A stretch of DNA of 64,000 nucleotides from contig JAJZNU010000003.1 of assembly GCA_021811625.1 (NCBI GenBank), positions 1 through 64,000 of the forward strand, written 5' to 3'. How positions within the stretch are numbered: the first letter of the stretch is position 1; each line of letters begins with the position of its first letter. Positions 6,901-15,208 of this stretch are shown one piece after another. The position numbers and the translations under genes were made by a program. The stretch comes from a bacterium (GTDB taxonomy: Bacteria > Patescibacteriota > Saccharimonadia > Saccharimonadales > UBA4665). Below the pieces are notes generated by a model. The model had not been told where the DNA came from, ran no database searches, and worked only from the letters and a program-made list of their open reading frames with translations.

Positions 6901-8469
6901 CTATTTTACGGTGCTAACCGCCAATGATCCGACGCGGCGGCTGGGCCTATTTTTGCGACGTTGGCTAAGATATTCGTTTCTTTCAGGGATTGGACTGGTT
7001 TCGTCTGGACGTATCTTTAATTTAGGTGTTTGTTGATGGCTCCGAGAGTCCACTTTATGTTCTTTTAGGTTGGGTGCAGCGAGTTTACACTTTGGATTAC
7101 TGCAGAAAATCGTCTCACGGTTGGGTACGATAGCCTTGACAATTTTTTTACAGCCAGGACATCGAACATTCTGTCCGTCCCTTACTTCGGGACATTTTTC
7201 TCCGCCTGGCTCACCGTCATGATCAGCGTGCTCCTCGGTCGAACCGAACAAGCCCTTCGACGACCCCGGACAACCAGCTCCGGCGGTAGCGTTTTGATGA
7301 GCGACAAGTCTGTCGTTGCTTATCTCGAAGGATTTTATCTCTTCGGGGTGGATGCCGCTTTGGATCGCCGTCTGCAGAAAGAGCTCGTTAGCGTATATCT
7401 GTTGAGCTATCTCTGGTTTGAGCTGTTTTAGTACCCACTTGTTACCGGTAACGACGCCCCCGGCGACCCAGAGCGTATTGCGTTTAGATGTTTCGAGCTT
7501 TGCGGCTAAACTTTTAGTCATTCTCAACCTTCCGTCAGCCATAATATTCGACTGTAGCTCGGCCGCCATCTCATTATTCCATTCGTAAGCCAAACCCTGG
7601 ATGAAATTGATAATAGAGTGAGAGGCGTACCCGACATGAAGGCTGTCGGCTAAGTCAATTTCAAAGGCTAGCCAGCGTTCGGCGATACTTTCGGCTTTAC
7701 GGTGCAGTTCAGCTTGGTCGGTTTCAAAAAGCTTTAATTCTTCAAGTATCTTGACCTGAGATCTTTCATCGGCGTACGGCAGGACTGCTTCAATGATACT
7801 AATAACTCCCTTTGGCAAAGCGGATTTCGGGATTGTTAGGTATGGATACGCTTCCATGACCGATAAGGCAGACTCTTCGTCAGTAACGGGTACCGACTTA
7901 CCGAAAATGTTATCCGGATCCTTAAGCATGGCCATCCAGGCGCTCAAGGGAATATGGCGGATTAGTAGCGACTGCATATACTTCCCTTTAGTATTGCCTT
8001 GCTCGTCGGAATCGATCATGTGAATGCGCACCATATCGTCGTCGGCTAAATGTTCCCGTTTAGCTTCGTGGTATGACGCGTCCTTAGGCGCCATTTTAGG
8101 GGATATGAAGACTCTTATTTGGTCGGGCTCGAGCGCGTCAAGATCACGCGCTTCACTGACTTCCACGGAAACTCGAGAACGTGCCGCAGGAATACGGTGA
8201 AATAGATATCCGCTGGCGGCTACTTGTTCGGGCGTTTTATCCAGCCACCAGTACCTGCCATCGGCGTAATGGTGATAAACGGTCGAAACGGCATATGGCA
8301 TCGCCGCCTCTTTGACTGCCGGTATCAAATTTTTTCTTAACTCGGAGACGGCGAAGACGTCGTGACTGCCGTCCGGATGTCGAAAACGGTTAAGGTGCTC
8401 GACCTCAGTCAAACACCGTAGTTCGTCAAGCTCGGTGTCGTTCAAAGTTTCGCATGCCTCTTTGATCAT
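6901..8469 (-). CDS. Protein of unknown function with C-terminal zinc ribbon, behind a cobalamin riboswitch
   Basis: I do not recognise this 522-residue protein. No signal peptide or membrane helix is visible. Residues 1-390 look like a soluble alpha/beta region with many aromatic and charged residues. A low-complexity Gly/Glu/Asp linker follows, then a probable zinc ribbon (C437, C440, C456, C461 as CxxC-x15-CxxxxC), and finally a basic, disordered tail of about 60 residues rich in Arg, Lys and Pro. The ATG follows a hairpin plus six U residues, and its GAGG ribosome-binding site lies inside that hairpin. Upstream are a cobalamin aptamer and the adenosyltransferase gene. A role in B12 acquisition or in compensating for its absence is inferred only from this control. 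Confidence 0.85.
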   Translation of the reverse strand: MIKEACETLNDTELDELRCLTEVEHLNRFRHPDGSHDVFAVSELRKNLIPAVKEAAMPYAVSTVYHHYADGRYWWLDKTPEQVAASGYLFHRIPAARSRVSVEVSEARDLDALEPDQIRVFISPKMAPKDASYHEAKREHLADDDMVRIHMIDSDEQGNTKGKYMQSLLIRHIPLSAWMAMLKDPDNIFGKSVPVTDEESALSVMEAYPYLTIPKSALPKGVISIIEAVLPYADERSQVKILEELKLFETDQAELHRKAESIAERWLAFEIDLADSLHVGYASHSIINFIQGLAYEWNNEMAAELQSNIMADGRLRMTKSLAAKLETSKRNTLWVAGGVVTGNKWVLKQLKPEIAQQIYANELFLQTAIQSGIHPEEIKSFEISNDRLVAHQNATAGAGCPGSSKGLFGSTEEHADHDGEPGGEKCPEVRDGQNVRCPGCKKIVKAIVPNRETIFCSNPKCKLAAPNLKEHKVDSRSHQQTPKLKIRPDETSPIPERNEYLSQRRKNRPSRRVGSLAVSTVK

Positions 8470-8498
8470 AAAAAACCCTCACTGTTATCGAGCGAGGG
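8470..8498 (-). terminator. Riboswitch expression platform: terminator-like hairpin hiding the ribosome-binding site
   Basis: In the minus-strand RNA, CCCUCGCU and AGUGAGGG pair over 8 bp (one G-U) around the loop CGAUAAC (8476-8498). Six U residues (8470-8475) follow, and then immediately the AUG of the unknown gene. The 3' arm contains GAGG, the only plausible Shine-Dalgarno. Folding would therefore both end transcription and block translation. GCUCGA in the 5' arm and loop (8488-8493) is complementary to UCGAGC in an upstream loop (8528-8533), a candidate anti-terminator. Confidence 0.75.
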
Positions 8499-8548
8499 CC
8501 TAAATCTTTTTGGGGGATATGACTCTTGCTCGAGAGATATATAAATAT

Positions 8549-8627
8549 AAACTGTATCGGACTTATCGGGTTATCCCCGCATCACCGTAGCGGCACTGCC
8601 AGCAGATTCACACTGCACTTCCAGTTT
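8549..8627 (-). promoter_or_regulatory. Cobalamin riboswitch aptamer
   Basis: The minus-strand RNA carries the conserved core of cobalamin riboswitches in order. It has GGAA, then the GCAG-UGUGAAU-CUGC hairpin (compare CAGUGCGAAUCUG of E. coli btuB), then GGCAGUGCCGCUACGGUGA (compare GCUGACGCGCAGCGGUAA). A short CGGG-GAUAA-CCCG hairpin stands in for the large peripheral domain, and AAGUCCGAUAC closes the core (compare AAGCCCGAAGACC). AAACUG (8622-8627) and CAGUUU (8549-8554) pair perfectly to close it. The compact peripheral region suggests a small variant class. It lies between the corrinoid adenosyltransferase and the unknown gene it controls; ligand class is not determined. Confidence 0.82.
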
Positions 8628-8647
8628 CTAATTGTTAATCTGAGTTT

Positions 8648-8653
8648 AGTATA
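8648..8653 (-). promoter_or_regulatory. Extended -10 promoter element for the riboswitch transcript
   Basis: TGCTATACT on the minus strand is an extended -10 (TGn-TATACT) placed about 8 bases before the predicted RNA start and 18 bases after the adenosyltransferase stop codon. The riboswitch RNA can thus start independently of nrdJ. No strong -35 is seen. Confidence 0.5.
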
Positions 8654-8671
8654 GCACGCTAAAAGAGGTAG

Positions 8672-9235
8672 TTAGTAATCTATTCCCTTTTGCGCCAGGT
8701 AGCCGTCATCGTAATGATGTTTTATCTTTGTCATGTTGGTGGCGATGTCGGCCAGCGGCAGCAGATCGTCGGGGAAATTGCGTCCCGTTAAACAGAGACT
8801 AGTGGAGGGATGGCGCTTGGTGATCAGCGCTTTGACCTGGTCTTCCTTTAGAAGACCGTCGTGCAGGGCGTTGTTTATTTCGTCGCATATCACCATGTCG
8901 TATTTTCCGCTTTTTACTGCTTCCATGGCCACCTTGTAGGTGTCATGAGCCGCTTGTTTGTGCTGGTCTTCGCTGACTCCTTTGGCGCTGAGATCGCCGG
9001 CATTATAAAACCCCTTCCCGCCTTTGTAGAAAAACAGCTGGTCATTATACAAGCTTTGGATGTTTCTCAGGAACTTATGTTCACTTACCTCCCAAGCTTT
9101 GACGAATTGAATGAACGCTACCTTCGAGCCATGTCCCAGAGCTCTGCCGACTAGCCCAAGCGAGGCGCTGGTCTTGCCTTTTCCCTCTCCGGTGTAAACA
9201 ATGACAATAGATTCTTTTTGTTTGACTGTTTCCAT
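8672..9235 (-). CDS. cobO: Corrinoid (cob(I)alamin) adenosyltransferase, CobA/CobO/BtuR type
   Basis: Transfers the adenosyl group of ATP to the cobalt of reduced corrinoid, making adenosylcobalamin, the cofactor of the NrdJ encoded directly upstream. The 187 residues contain the P-loop GEGKGKTSAS near the N-terminus, the VICDEINNAL segment with the Walker B-like aspartate, LCLTGRNFP, and the C-terminal KHHYDDGYLAQKGIDY typical of CobA/BtuR. There are no cobalamin biosynthesis genes in the window, so it probably works on imported corrinoid. It is 105 bases downstream of nrdJ. Confidence 0.93.
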   Translation of the reverse strand: METVKQKESIVIVYTGEGKGKTSASLGLVGRALGHGSKVAFIQFVKAWEVSEHKFLRNIQSLYNDQLFFYKGGKGFYNAGDLSAKGVSEDQHKQAAHDTYKVAMEAVKSGKYDMVICDEINNALHDGLLKEDQVKALITKRHPSTSLCLTGRNFPDDLLPLADIATNMTKIKHHYDDGYLAQKGIDY

Positions 9236-9283
9236 AATGCCTCCGGCTAATTTAAACCGTTATTTGAACCGTTAGTCAGGGTG

Positions 9284-9326
9284 CAGACTCTTAAAAGCCA
9301 GCAGCACCTCGGCCTTCAAGAGTCTG
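9284..9326 (-). terminator. Long hairpin between nrdJ and the adenosyltransferase gene
   Basis: CAGACTCTT and AAGAGTCTG form a perfect 9-bp outer stem, with AAGGCC/GGCTTT pairing inside (43 bases in all). No U-tract follows on the minus strand, so it may be a processing or attenuation structure rather than a full terminator. Confidence 0.5.
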
Positions 9327-9340
9327 TTGAGAGTTAGCGC

Positions 9341-12094
9341 TTAACTGCAGCCGGTTGTTGAACCGCAGGCCGGGCAGACATAACAGCTTCCGGACCGTTG
9401 AGTCTGGTTGCCGCAGTTGTAGCAAAGCGGAGCATTGATATCGTGTGCAGCGGACGTTTTTTTGGCTGGCATAACGTCGGCCTTTTTAGCAGGCCGGGGG
9501 GCTTCCTCTTTAATGTCCATTTTCTGGTCAACTGCTGCGTTATTTTCGGCGGGTGTATCTGCAGCAGGCATGTCATCGAAGCTGGCCAAACCGACCTCTA
9601 GTTTCTCATCAAAGTTGAGGTAGCTGAGTCCAAGCCTTCGGAAGATGTAATCCACCAAACTGGCAGCAGTCCGGATCTCTGGATCGTCGGTCAGGCCGCT
9701 CGGACTGAAGCTCATATTAGTGAGTCCCTTGACATAGGTCTTCAGCGGCACGCCGTATTGGAGGCCGTAACTTACCGAACGAGCAAACGAGTCCATAAGT
9801 CCGGCAAGCGTTGATCCCATTTTGGCGATATTAACGAACACTTCGCCGGGAGTACCGTCTTCGTATTGGCCAACGGTGATATAGCCATGGCTGCCGCCTA
9901 CTTCAAATGAGAATGTTTTGGCGTCACGGGTTCTCGGTAAAACACGCCGCCGAACGGTTACAGACGCTTCCTCGGATGTTGCGGTTGGTGCCGTTGCGGC
10001 GGTCGCCGGGACGTCTTTCTTGCCCATCGACAGCGGCTGAGCGACCTTGCAATTGTCGCGGTAAATGGCTACAGCTTTAAGCCCCATCTTCCAAGAGTCG
10101 ATGTAGAGCTGCTCGATATCTTCAACGGTTGCAGTTTCGGGTAGGTTGACGGTTTTGCTGATGGCTCCCGATAAGAAAGGCTGAACGGCAGCCATCATCT
10201 TAACGTGCCCCAAGTAATGGATAGCGTTGTCACCCATCGAGCAGGCGAACACCGGTTCATGCTCATGCTTAAGATGCGGTGCTCCTAAGATAGATTTTTC
10301 CTGGTCGATGTAGCTTATGATATCGGCGACTTGATCGGTCGAGTAGCCTAAGGCACGGAGAGCTCTCGGAACGGTCTGGTTAACGATACTCATGGTGCCG
10401 CCGCCGACCAACTTTTTGACTTTAACAAGTCCTAAATCTGGTTCGATTCCGGTTGTGTCACAGTCCATCATTAGTCCGATTGTGCCTGTCGGCGCCAACA
10501 AGCTGATTTGTGAATTACGGACGCCGTAGAGCTCGGCCAAACTGATGGCTTCGTCCCAGGTGCTGGCAGCTTCACTGAGCAGTTCTTCAGATACAAGATT
10601 GGCCTTGATTGTCGACAAGGCGTCGCGGTGCATGTTGAGTACTTTAAGCATGTTATCGCGGTCGCGGTGGTAGTTAGCGAAAGGTCCAACGCGCCGGGCG
10701 ATCAAGGCGCTGGTGCGGTAGGCCCGTCCGGTCATCAGTGCCGTTATGGTAGCGGCTTGAGCTCGTCCTTCGTCAGAGTCATAAGGAAGACCCTGGGCCA
10801 TCAGTAGAGCGCCAAGGTTGGCGTAGCCTATTCCTAGCTCGCGTAGAGCCCGGGCGTTCTTAGTAATCTTGTCGGTGGGATAAGCGCTATAACCGACCAA
10901 TATTTCCTGAGCGGTAATTAGGAGGTCGACGGTGTGCATAAAAGTAGGAATGTCGAAAGTGTTGTCGTCGCGAAGGTATTTGAGAAGATTGATGCTGGCT
11001 AAATTACAGGCGGAATTGTTGACGTGCATATATTCACTGCAGGGATTGCTGGCTTCAATTCGACCGCTATTCGGAGTCGGATTCCAACGGTTAATAGTGG
11101 TGTCAAACTGCATGCCGGGGTCGGCGCACTCCCAAGCGGCTTGCGCGATGCTGTGCATCAAGTCCTTAGCCTTGATGGTCCGGAGCGTCTTACCGGTAGT
11201 TACGGCTTTCAGATCCCAATCAGCATCTTTAGTGACAGCTTCCATAAATTCGTCGGTGGCTCGCACGGAAATGTTGGCGTTCTGGTATTGGACGGAGAAA
11301 ATATCCTTACCGTCGATATCCATATCAAAACCGGCCTCCTGAAGCACCCGGGCTTTTCGCTCTTCGATAACTTTGCTGAAAACAAAATCTTCTATATCCG
11401 GATGGTCGGTGTTTAAAATGACCATCTTGGCGGCTCGACGGGTCTTACCACCGCTCTTAATAGCCCCGGCCGAAGAGTCAGCGCCGCGCATAAAGCTCAG
11501 CGGTCCTGAAGCCGTACCGGCACTGTCGCCGAGCGGTTCAATCGACGACCTGATGCCGCTTAGATTTATACCGGCACCGGAGCCACCTTTGAAAATCATA
11601 CCTTCTTCAACATACCAATTAAGGATTGCCGGCATGGTGTCCTCAACACCCAATATAAAGCAGGCGCTAGCTTGCTGCGTGCGGTTTGCGGCTCCTATAT
11701 TGAACCACACCGGCGAGTTAAAGGAGGCTTGTTGGGTGGCTAAAACATATTTAAGCTCTTCACGGTAGGTTTCAGCTTCGACAGCGGTAAAGTACCCTTC
11801 CTGGACACCTTGACGTGTAATGGTGTCAGCTACCCGGTCGATAAGTTGTTTAAGTGAACGCTCGCGTGCTGGAGTGCCAGGCTTGCCGGTGAAGTATTTC
11901 TGGGTAACGATGTTAATGGCGTTCAGTGACCAATCGGCTGGGAACTCGACATCTTTCTGCTCAAATACCGGCTTCTTTGTTACCGGGTTCATTATTAGGG
12001 AGTCTCGCTTGACCCATTTTATCTGGTCATAAGCCTTCTTTTTTGGTTTCGTAAAAACTTGATCGATGCTTAAGTTGTCGGTTGTTTGCCCCAT
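9341..12094 (-). CDS. nrdJ: Vitamin B12-dependent (class II) ribonucleoside-diphosphate reductase
   Basis: Reduces ribonucleotides to deoxyribonucleotides using adenosylcobalamin to generate the radical, without oxygen or a second radical subunit. The 917-residue length fits bacterial NrdJ. Conserved stretches include TQQASFNSPVWFN near the N-terminus, SACFILGVEDTM, KGGSGAGINLS, NPCSEYMHVNNSACNLASIN with the active-site cysteine region, and LAPTGTIGLMMDCDTTGIEP. The C-terminus has redox/zinc cysteines (CYNCG, CYVCPACGSTTGCS). No nrdAB or nrdDG genes are in the window. The gene heads a minus-strand run with the adenosyltransferase that makes its cofactor. Confidence 0.96.
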   Translation of the reverse strand: MGQTTDNLSIDQVFTKPKKKAYDQIKWVKRDSLIMNPVTKKPVFEQKDVEFPADWSLNAINIVTQKYFTGKPGTPARERSLKQLIDRVADTITRQGVQEGYFTAVEAETYREELKYVLATQQASFNSPVWFNIGAANRTQQASACFILGVEDTMPAILNWYVEEGMIFKGGSGAGINLSGIRSSIEPLGDSAGTASGPLSFMRGADSSAGAIKSGGKTRRAAKMVILNTDHPDIEDFVFSKVIEERKARVLQEAGFDMDIDGKDIFSVQYQNANISVRATDEFMEAVTKDADWDLKAVTTGKTLRTIKAKDLMHSIAQAAWECADPGMQFDTTINRWNPTPNSGRIEASNPCSEYMHVNNSACNLASINLLKYLRDDNTFDIPTFMHTVDLLITAQEILVGYSAYPTDKITKNARALRELGIGYANLGALLMAQGLPYDSDEGRAQAATITALMTGRAYRTSALIARRVGPFANYHRDRDNMLKVLNMHRDALSTIKANLVSEELLSEAASTWDEAISLAELYGVRNSQISLLAPTGTIGLMMDCDTTGIEPDLGLVKVKKLVGGGTMSIVNQTVPRALRALGYSTDQVADIISYIDQEKSILGAPHLKHEHEPVFACSMGDNAIHYLGHVKMMAAVQPFLSGAISKTVNLPETATVEDIEQLYIDSWKMGLKAVAIYRDNCKVAQPLSMGKKDVPATAATAPTATSEEASVTVRRRVLPRTRDAKTFSFEVGGSHGYITVGQYEDGTPGEVFVNIAKMGSTLAGLMDSFARSVSYGLQYGVPLKTYVKGLTNMSFSPSGLTDDPEIRTAASLVDYIFRRLGLSYLNFDEKLEVGLASFDDMPAADTPAENNAAVDQKMDIKEEAPRPAKKADVMPAKKTSAAHDINAPLCYNCGNQTQRSGSCYVCPACGSTTGCS

Positions 12095-12613
12095 AATACC
12101 CTCTCTTTCGCTTAAATTTGTTAGATTTTGTTGGTTTTAAATGCTATCTTGACGCGTTTAGCTGGCTTAAACTGATGGCCCCAGATTTAGAGCCTTCAGT
12201 ACTCCCAAAACACCTTCTAAACGTTACATATAGCGTTTATGAAACCAATGCTACCACCACATGTATAACCGTGCAATAGTGTAGTGATGTAAAATCTGCA
12301 AAACTGTAAATTTTCTTATCTAACTTACGAAAGGTAAAAATGACTACGTTTATATTGTCGCCACCTTATATATTTTATGATTCTACAGACCGTTTTTTCG
12401 GAATTGCCGAGTCTGACAATGAACGGTATCGGCTACAGATTTTTACCCGGTTTCGGTTATTGTGTAGGTCTTTAAATCGACTCGGGGGGGAAATGAGTTC
12501 ATCTAAACTGGAACTATCGCCACCAGGTGCATTATAAATATACAATCTTGGCGATTTTTAAGGCGTCCGTTTAGATGATGGGTCGAAACTTGTCAATATT
12601 CCAGGCAATAACT
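12095..12613. other. Upstream region of nrdJ
   Basis: No cobalamin aptamer like that at 8549-8627 is seen here. TAAACG (12218-12223) and CGTTTA (12234-12239) form a perfect 6-bp inverted repeat with a 10-base spacer that could be an operator; it does not clearly match the NrdR box. A 65-codon plus-strand frame at 12340-12537 has an AAAGG sequence before its ATG but no recognisable features, and I leave it uncalled. Confidence 0.4.
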
Positions 12614-12687
12614 TGGCTTCGGGACCAGGATTCGAACCTAGATTAACGGGACCAAAACCCGTTGTCCTACCATTAGACGATCCCGAA
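12614..12687 (-). tRNA. tRNA-Gln (anticodon UUG)
   Basis: Cloverleaf on the minus strand: acceptor TTCGGGA/TCCCGAA, D-arm, anticodon stem ACGGG/CCCGT around loop TTTTGGT (anticodon TTG), T-arm with GGTTCGAATCC, discriminator G and an encoded CCA (12614-12616). Confidence 0.95.
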
Positions 12688-12719
12688 ATACTTACTTAAA
12701 GTAAGAGTCCGCTGTTACA

Positions 12720-13119
12720 ACGCTAATTATTGTCTCAGACTTTGGTAGATTTCTCCAGTCTATGCACTTGAGGTATCAGCTCCTCCTTAAAAGTAAAGGC
12801 ATCCTCCGCTTACCTCTAGTAACGCGAGGTAGGTATTGACCAAAACAAAAAGTATAACTAGACCTGGGCAGCAACTTGCTGCATCAAGGTTTCCTTATGG
12901 TGGGCTAGCTCGGGACACTTAGCAGACAGCACAACAGTTATGCCCGCACCTTGTTGCGGAAGTGTGCTCTCGAAGGAGCAACCAAGTGCCAGATTACCAA
13001 CAGATACTAACGCCCCCGTTCACTCCGGTTTAGTAGTTTTGCGGTAACAATCTGGGCACTAAGCGGTGGGTGTGGTAGATATAATGAAATAACATTTGTC
13101 AGCATCTGTTAATTAGCGT
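12720..13119 (-). ncRNA. Candidate structured non-coding RNA of about 400 nt
   Basis: This gene-free 400 bases is closed by a perfect 10-bp inverted repeat (TAATTAGCGT 13110-13119 and ACGCTAATTA 12720-12729). Read on the minus strand it contains a long helix (GUGCCcAGAUUgUUACC with GGUAAUCUGGCAC), nested UACUAA/UUAGUA and CCG/CGG stems, UGCUC/GAGCA, CCGCA/UGCGG, a perfect GCAGCAA/UUGCUGC hairpin, and UACCUC/GAGGUA. I do not find the conserved motifs of RNase P RNA, tmRNA, SRP RNA or 6S RNA. The strand is uncertain, and the terminal repeats could instead mark a small mobile element. Confidence 0.45.
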
Positions 13120-13134
13120 AATATTTTAAGTAAA

Positions 13135-14052
13135 ATGCAAACTACATCGGTCGATTTTAGCGAGTATATTTTGCCGCTCAATATGAATGGTCTGTCTGGT
13201 CGGATGCTTAAACTCCCGTCCAGATCTAAATTTTCCAGAGAGATTCTGGTAGTTTACTCGCAGTTAGATACCATAGAAAGCTGCCTGGATCTGGCCATCC
13301 AGCTTCAGCTTTATGGGAACGTTACTTTGCCCGATCTACCGGGATTTGGGGGGATGACTAGTTTATATAAGATCGGAGAAAAACCAACACTTGATGAACT
13401 TGCGGATTATTTGGCGGCATTTATGAAACTGAGCTATAAACGGCGTCGGGTGACGGTTGTCGGGGTGGGTTTTGGATTTGTTATTCTCACCAGGATGCTC
13501 CAGCGCTACCCTGATTTGGTTAAAAAAATTGACTTGGTCGTCAGCATCAAAGGCTATGCTCATCATGATGATCTCAGGATCAATGAAGGTTTGACGCTTT
13601 TGTACCGGTTTTTGGCATGGGTCGGCAGCCGTAAATACCTCGGCTGGGTCTTATCGCGTTCCCTATTGCGGCCGCTGGTTATAGCTAGTGTACTTTATTC
13701 ATTTAAGAATTATCTGAAGCCGCCTCTGAAATTGGAAGGTATTTCATTTAAAGAAGCCAGACGTCGAGTTATCGAGTTATTTAAGTTAAGTGATTCGCGA
13801 ACTTTTTTCATGGCCGGCCTCGCTTCGCTCACTTTGGACAACTGTAGGGTGCCGGTGGAATTACCGCTTGCCCATCTTAGTGTTAATCGTGGTTGGTATC
13901 TCGATAAACACTTAGTAGAACAGCACTTAAGGGTTGTCTATGCCAAGACCACCAGTTATGAGATTAAAAAATATACCGGAAAGTTACTGGGCGGATCGGT
14001 CTCCAATATCAAGATTCCCCGTTCGCTTCGTCTGGAGCTCCGTCGGACTTAA
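13135..14052 (+). CDS. Alpha/beta-hydrolase-fold protein lacking the nucleophile
   Basis: The 305 residues fit an alpha/beta hydrolase: an early strand (EILVVYSQLD), the LPDLPGFG loop typical of the fold, a nucleophile elbow at about 106-115 and a helical cap. The elbow reads VVGVGFGF, so the usual GxSxG is GVGFG and the nucleophile position (112) is glycine. Ser, Cys or Asp there would be needed for normal hydrolysis, so the protein may be inactive as an esterase and serve in binding, or the fold assignment may be shifted. No good ribosome-binding site precedes the ATG. A possible TATAAT lies at 13080-13085. It is followed 48 bases later by an AI-2E family gene. Confidence 0.75.
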   Translation: MQTTSVDFSEYILPLNMNGLSGRMLKLPSRSKFSREILVVYSQLDTIESCLDLAIQLQLYGNVTLPDLPGFGGMTSLYKIGEKPTLDELADYLAAFMKLSYKRRRVTVVGVGFGFVILTRMLQRYPDLVKKIDLVVSIKGYAHHDDLRINEGLTLLYRFLAWVGSRKYLGWVLSRSLLRPLVIASVLYSFKNYLKPPLKLEGISFKEARRRVIELFKLSDSRTFFMAGLASLTLDNCRVPVELPLAHLSVNRGWYLDKHLVEQHLRVVYAKTTSYEIKKYTGKLLGGSVSNIKIPRSLRLELRRT

Positions 14053-14100
14053 TTGTCCACAATGGCTTGTATCTTACCGGTCCCGTGAGATAATGATTAC

Positions 14101-15207
14101 ATGTTGAGCTTTAAAAAGCCGAATAGAGACAAAGAAATCTGGGTGAATGTTAGCAACCGGACCGTTATTCGGGTCCTGGTGATGATAGCGGTGGCTTTGC
14201 TGTTGTTACTGGCCCTTAGAAAGGCGCTTCATGCCCTCGTTCTCATATTTACCGCTTTCTTTTTGACTCTAGCCCTTAATGCCCCGGTACATTGGGTTGC
14301 CGAACATATCCCTGGTCGCAAGAAAGGCAGCCGTGCTATCGGAACGGCGATTTCATTTCTAATAGTCGTCATTATTCTAGGCGGGTTCATTGCCCTTATT
14401 ATTCCGCCGCTTACTCGCCAAACCGAAAAGTTTATTAAAGCCGCTCCGAGCTTGGTCAGCGATGTTCGCGATCAAAAGAGCAATCTTGGTAACCTTGTCA
14501 GAAAATACAAGCTCCAGGGAGAAGTAAATTCGCTGTCAACGCAGCTGTCCGACCGTTTAAAAAATGTCTCAGGATCAGCCTTGTCTTTTGCCGGTGATTT
14601 CGCCAGCAGCGTTTTCTCGGTATTGGTGATATTGGTATTGACGTTCATGATGTTAATCGAGGGTCCGCGGTGGGTGAAGAGACTTGAGGACCTGACTCCT
14701 CCCGAGCATCGCTTGCACTTTAACACTGTAGGTAGAGATATGTACAAAGTCATCAAAGGTTATGTTAACGGTCAGGTATTGCTCGCGGCCATCGCCGCTA
14801 TTTTGATTACGCCGATATTATTTATATTGCACATCAGCTACCCGTTGGCATTAATGGTGGTTATCTTTATTTGCGGACTGATACCGATGGTCGGTCATAC
14901 CATAGGGGCGATTATTATCACCATAGTCTCATTGTTCCATTCACCGCTAGCGGCCGTAATTATCCTGATATATTATCTGGCCTACCAACAAGTTGAAAAT
15001 TATGCCGTTCAGCCGCGCATCCAGGCCAGTACGACCAACTTGTCACCTCTCATGGTCATCGCCGCCATGTTAATAGGCGTCAGCTTCGGTGGACTGCTAG
15101 GAGGCCTGGTGGCGATTCCGATAGCCGGTTGTCTGCGGGTCTTGACGCTGGATTACTTCCACTCCCGCGGTGAACTGGAAGACGTCAATTCTACTGTCGA
15201 ACCCTGA
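14101..15207 (+). CDS. AI-2E family (PF01594) transporter/permease
   Basis: Integral membrane protein of 368 residues with the family arrangement: paired N-terminal helices, a soluble loop rich in Lys/Ser (about 110-155), then five more helices. Conserved parts are ALMVVIFICGLIPMVGHTIGA and the C-terminal VQPRIQAS followed by SPLMVIAAMLIGVSFGGLLGG. Members move varied small solutes or sodium/protons; the substrate is not predictable. A GATAAT with upstream TG (14089-14094) ends only 6 bases before the ATG, and no Shine-Dalgarno is seen, suggesting a leaderless transcript. Confidence 0.88.
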   Translation: MLSFKKPNRDKEIWVNVSNRTVIRVLVMIAVALLLLLALRKALHALVLIFTAFFLTLALNAPVHWVAEHIPGRKKGSRAIGTAISFLIVVIILGGFIALIIPPLTRQTEKFIKAAPSLVSDVRDQKSNLGNLVRKYKLQGEVNSLSTQLSDRLKNVSGSALSFAGDFASSVFSVLVILVLTFMMLIEGPRWVKRLEDLTPPEHRLHFNTVGRDMYKVIKGYVNGQVLLAAIAAILITPILFILHISYPLALMVVIFICGLIPMVGHTIGAIIITIVSLFHSPLAAVIILIYYLAYQQVENYAVQPRIQASTTNLSPLMVIAAMLIGVSFGGLLGGLVAIPIAGCLRVLTLDYFHSRGELEDVNSTVEP

Positions 15208-15208
15208 A

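Noticed and set aside
12195..12290. NrdR boxes upstream of nrdJ
   Set aside because: ACACTATTGCACGG is only a partial match and no second box at regular spacing was seen.
12340..12537. 65-codon plus-strand frame upstream of nrdJ
   Set aside because: AAAGG lies before the ATG, but composition and features do not support a gene; it may be part of the nrdJ control region on the other strand.
12095..12613. A second cobalamin riboswitch in front of nrdJ
   Set aside because: The conserved GGAA...GAAUC...core and the closing segment are not present on the minus strand here.
12720..13119. RNase P RNA, tmRNA, SRP RNA or 6S RNA in the structured region
   Set aside because: Searched by eye for GAGGAAAGUC/ACAGAA, the tmRNA tRNA-like ends and ALAA tag, the GGAAG SRP loop and the 6S bubble; none found, so no family name is given.
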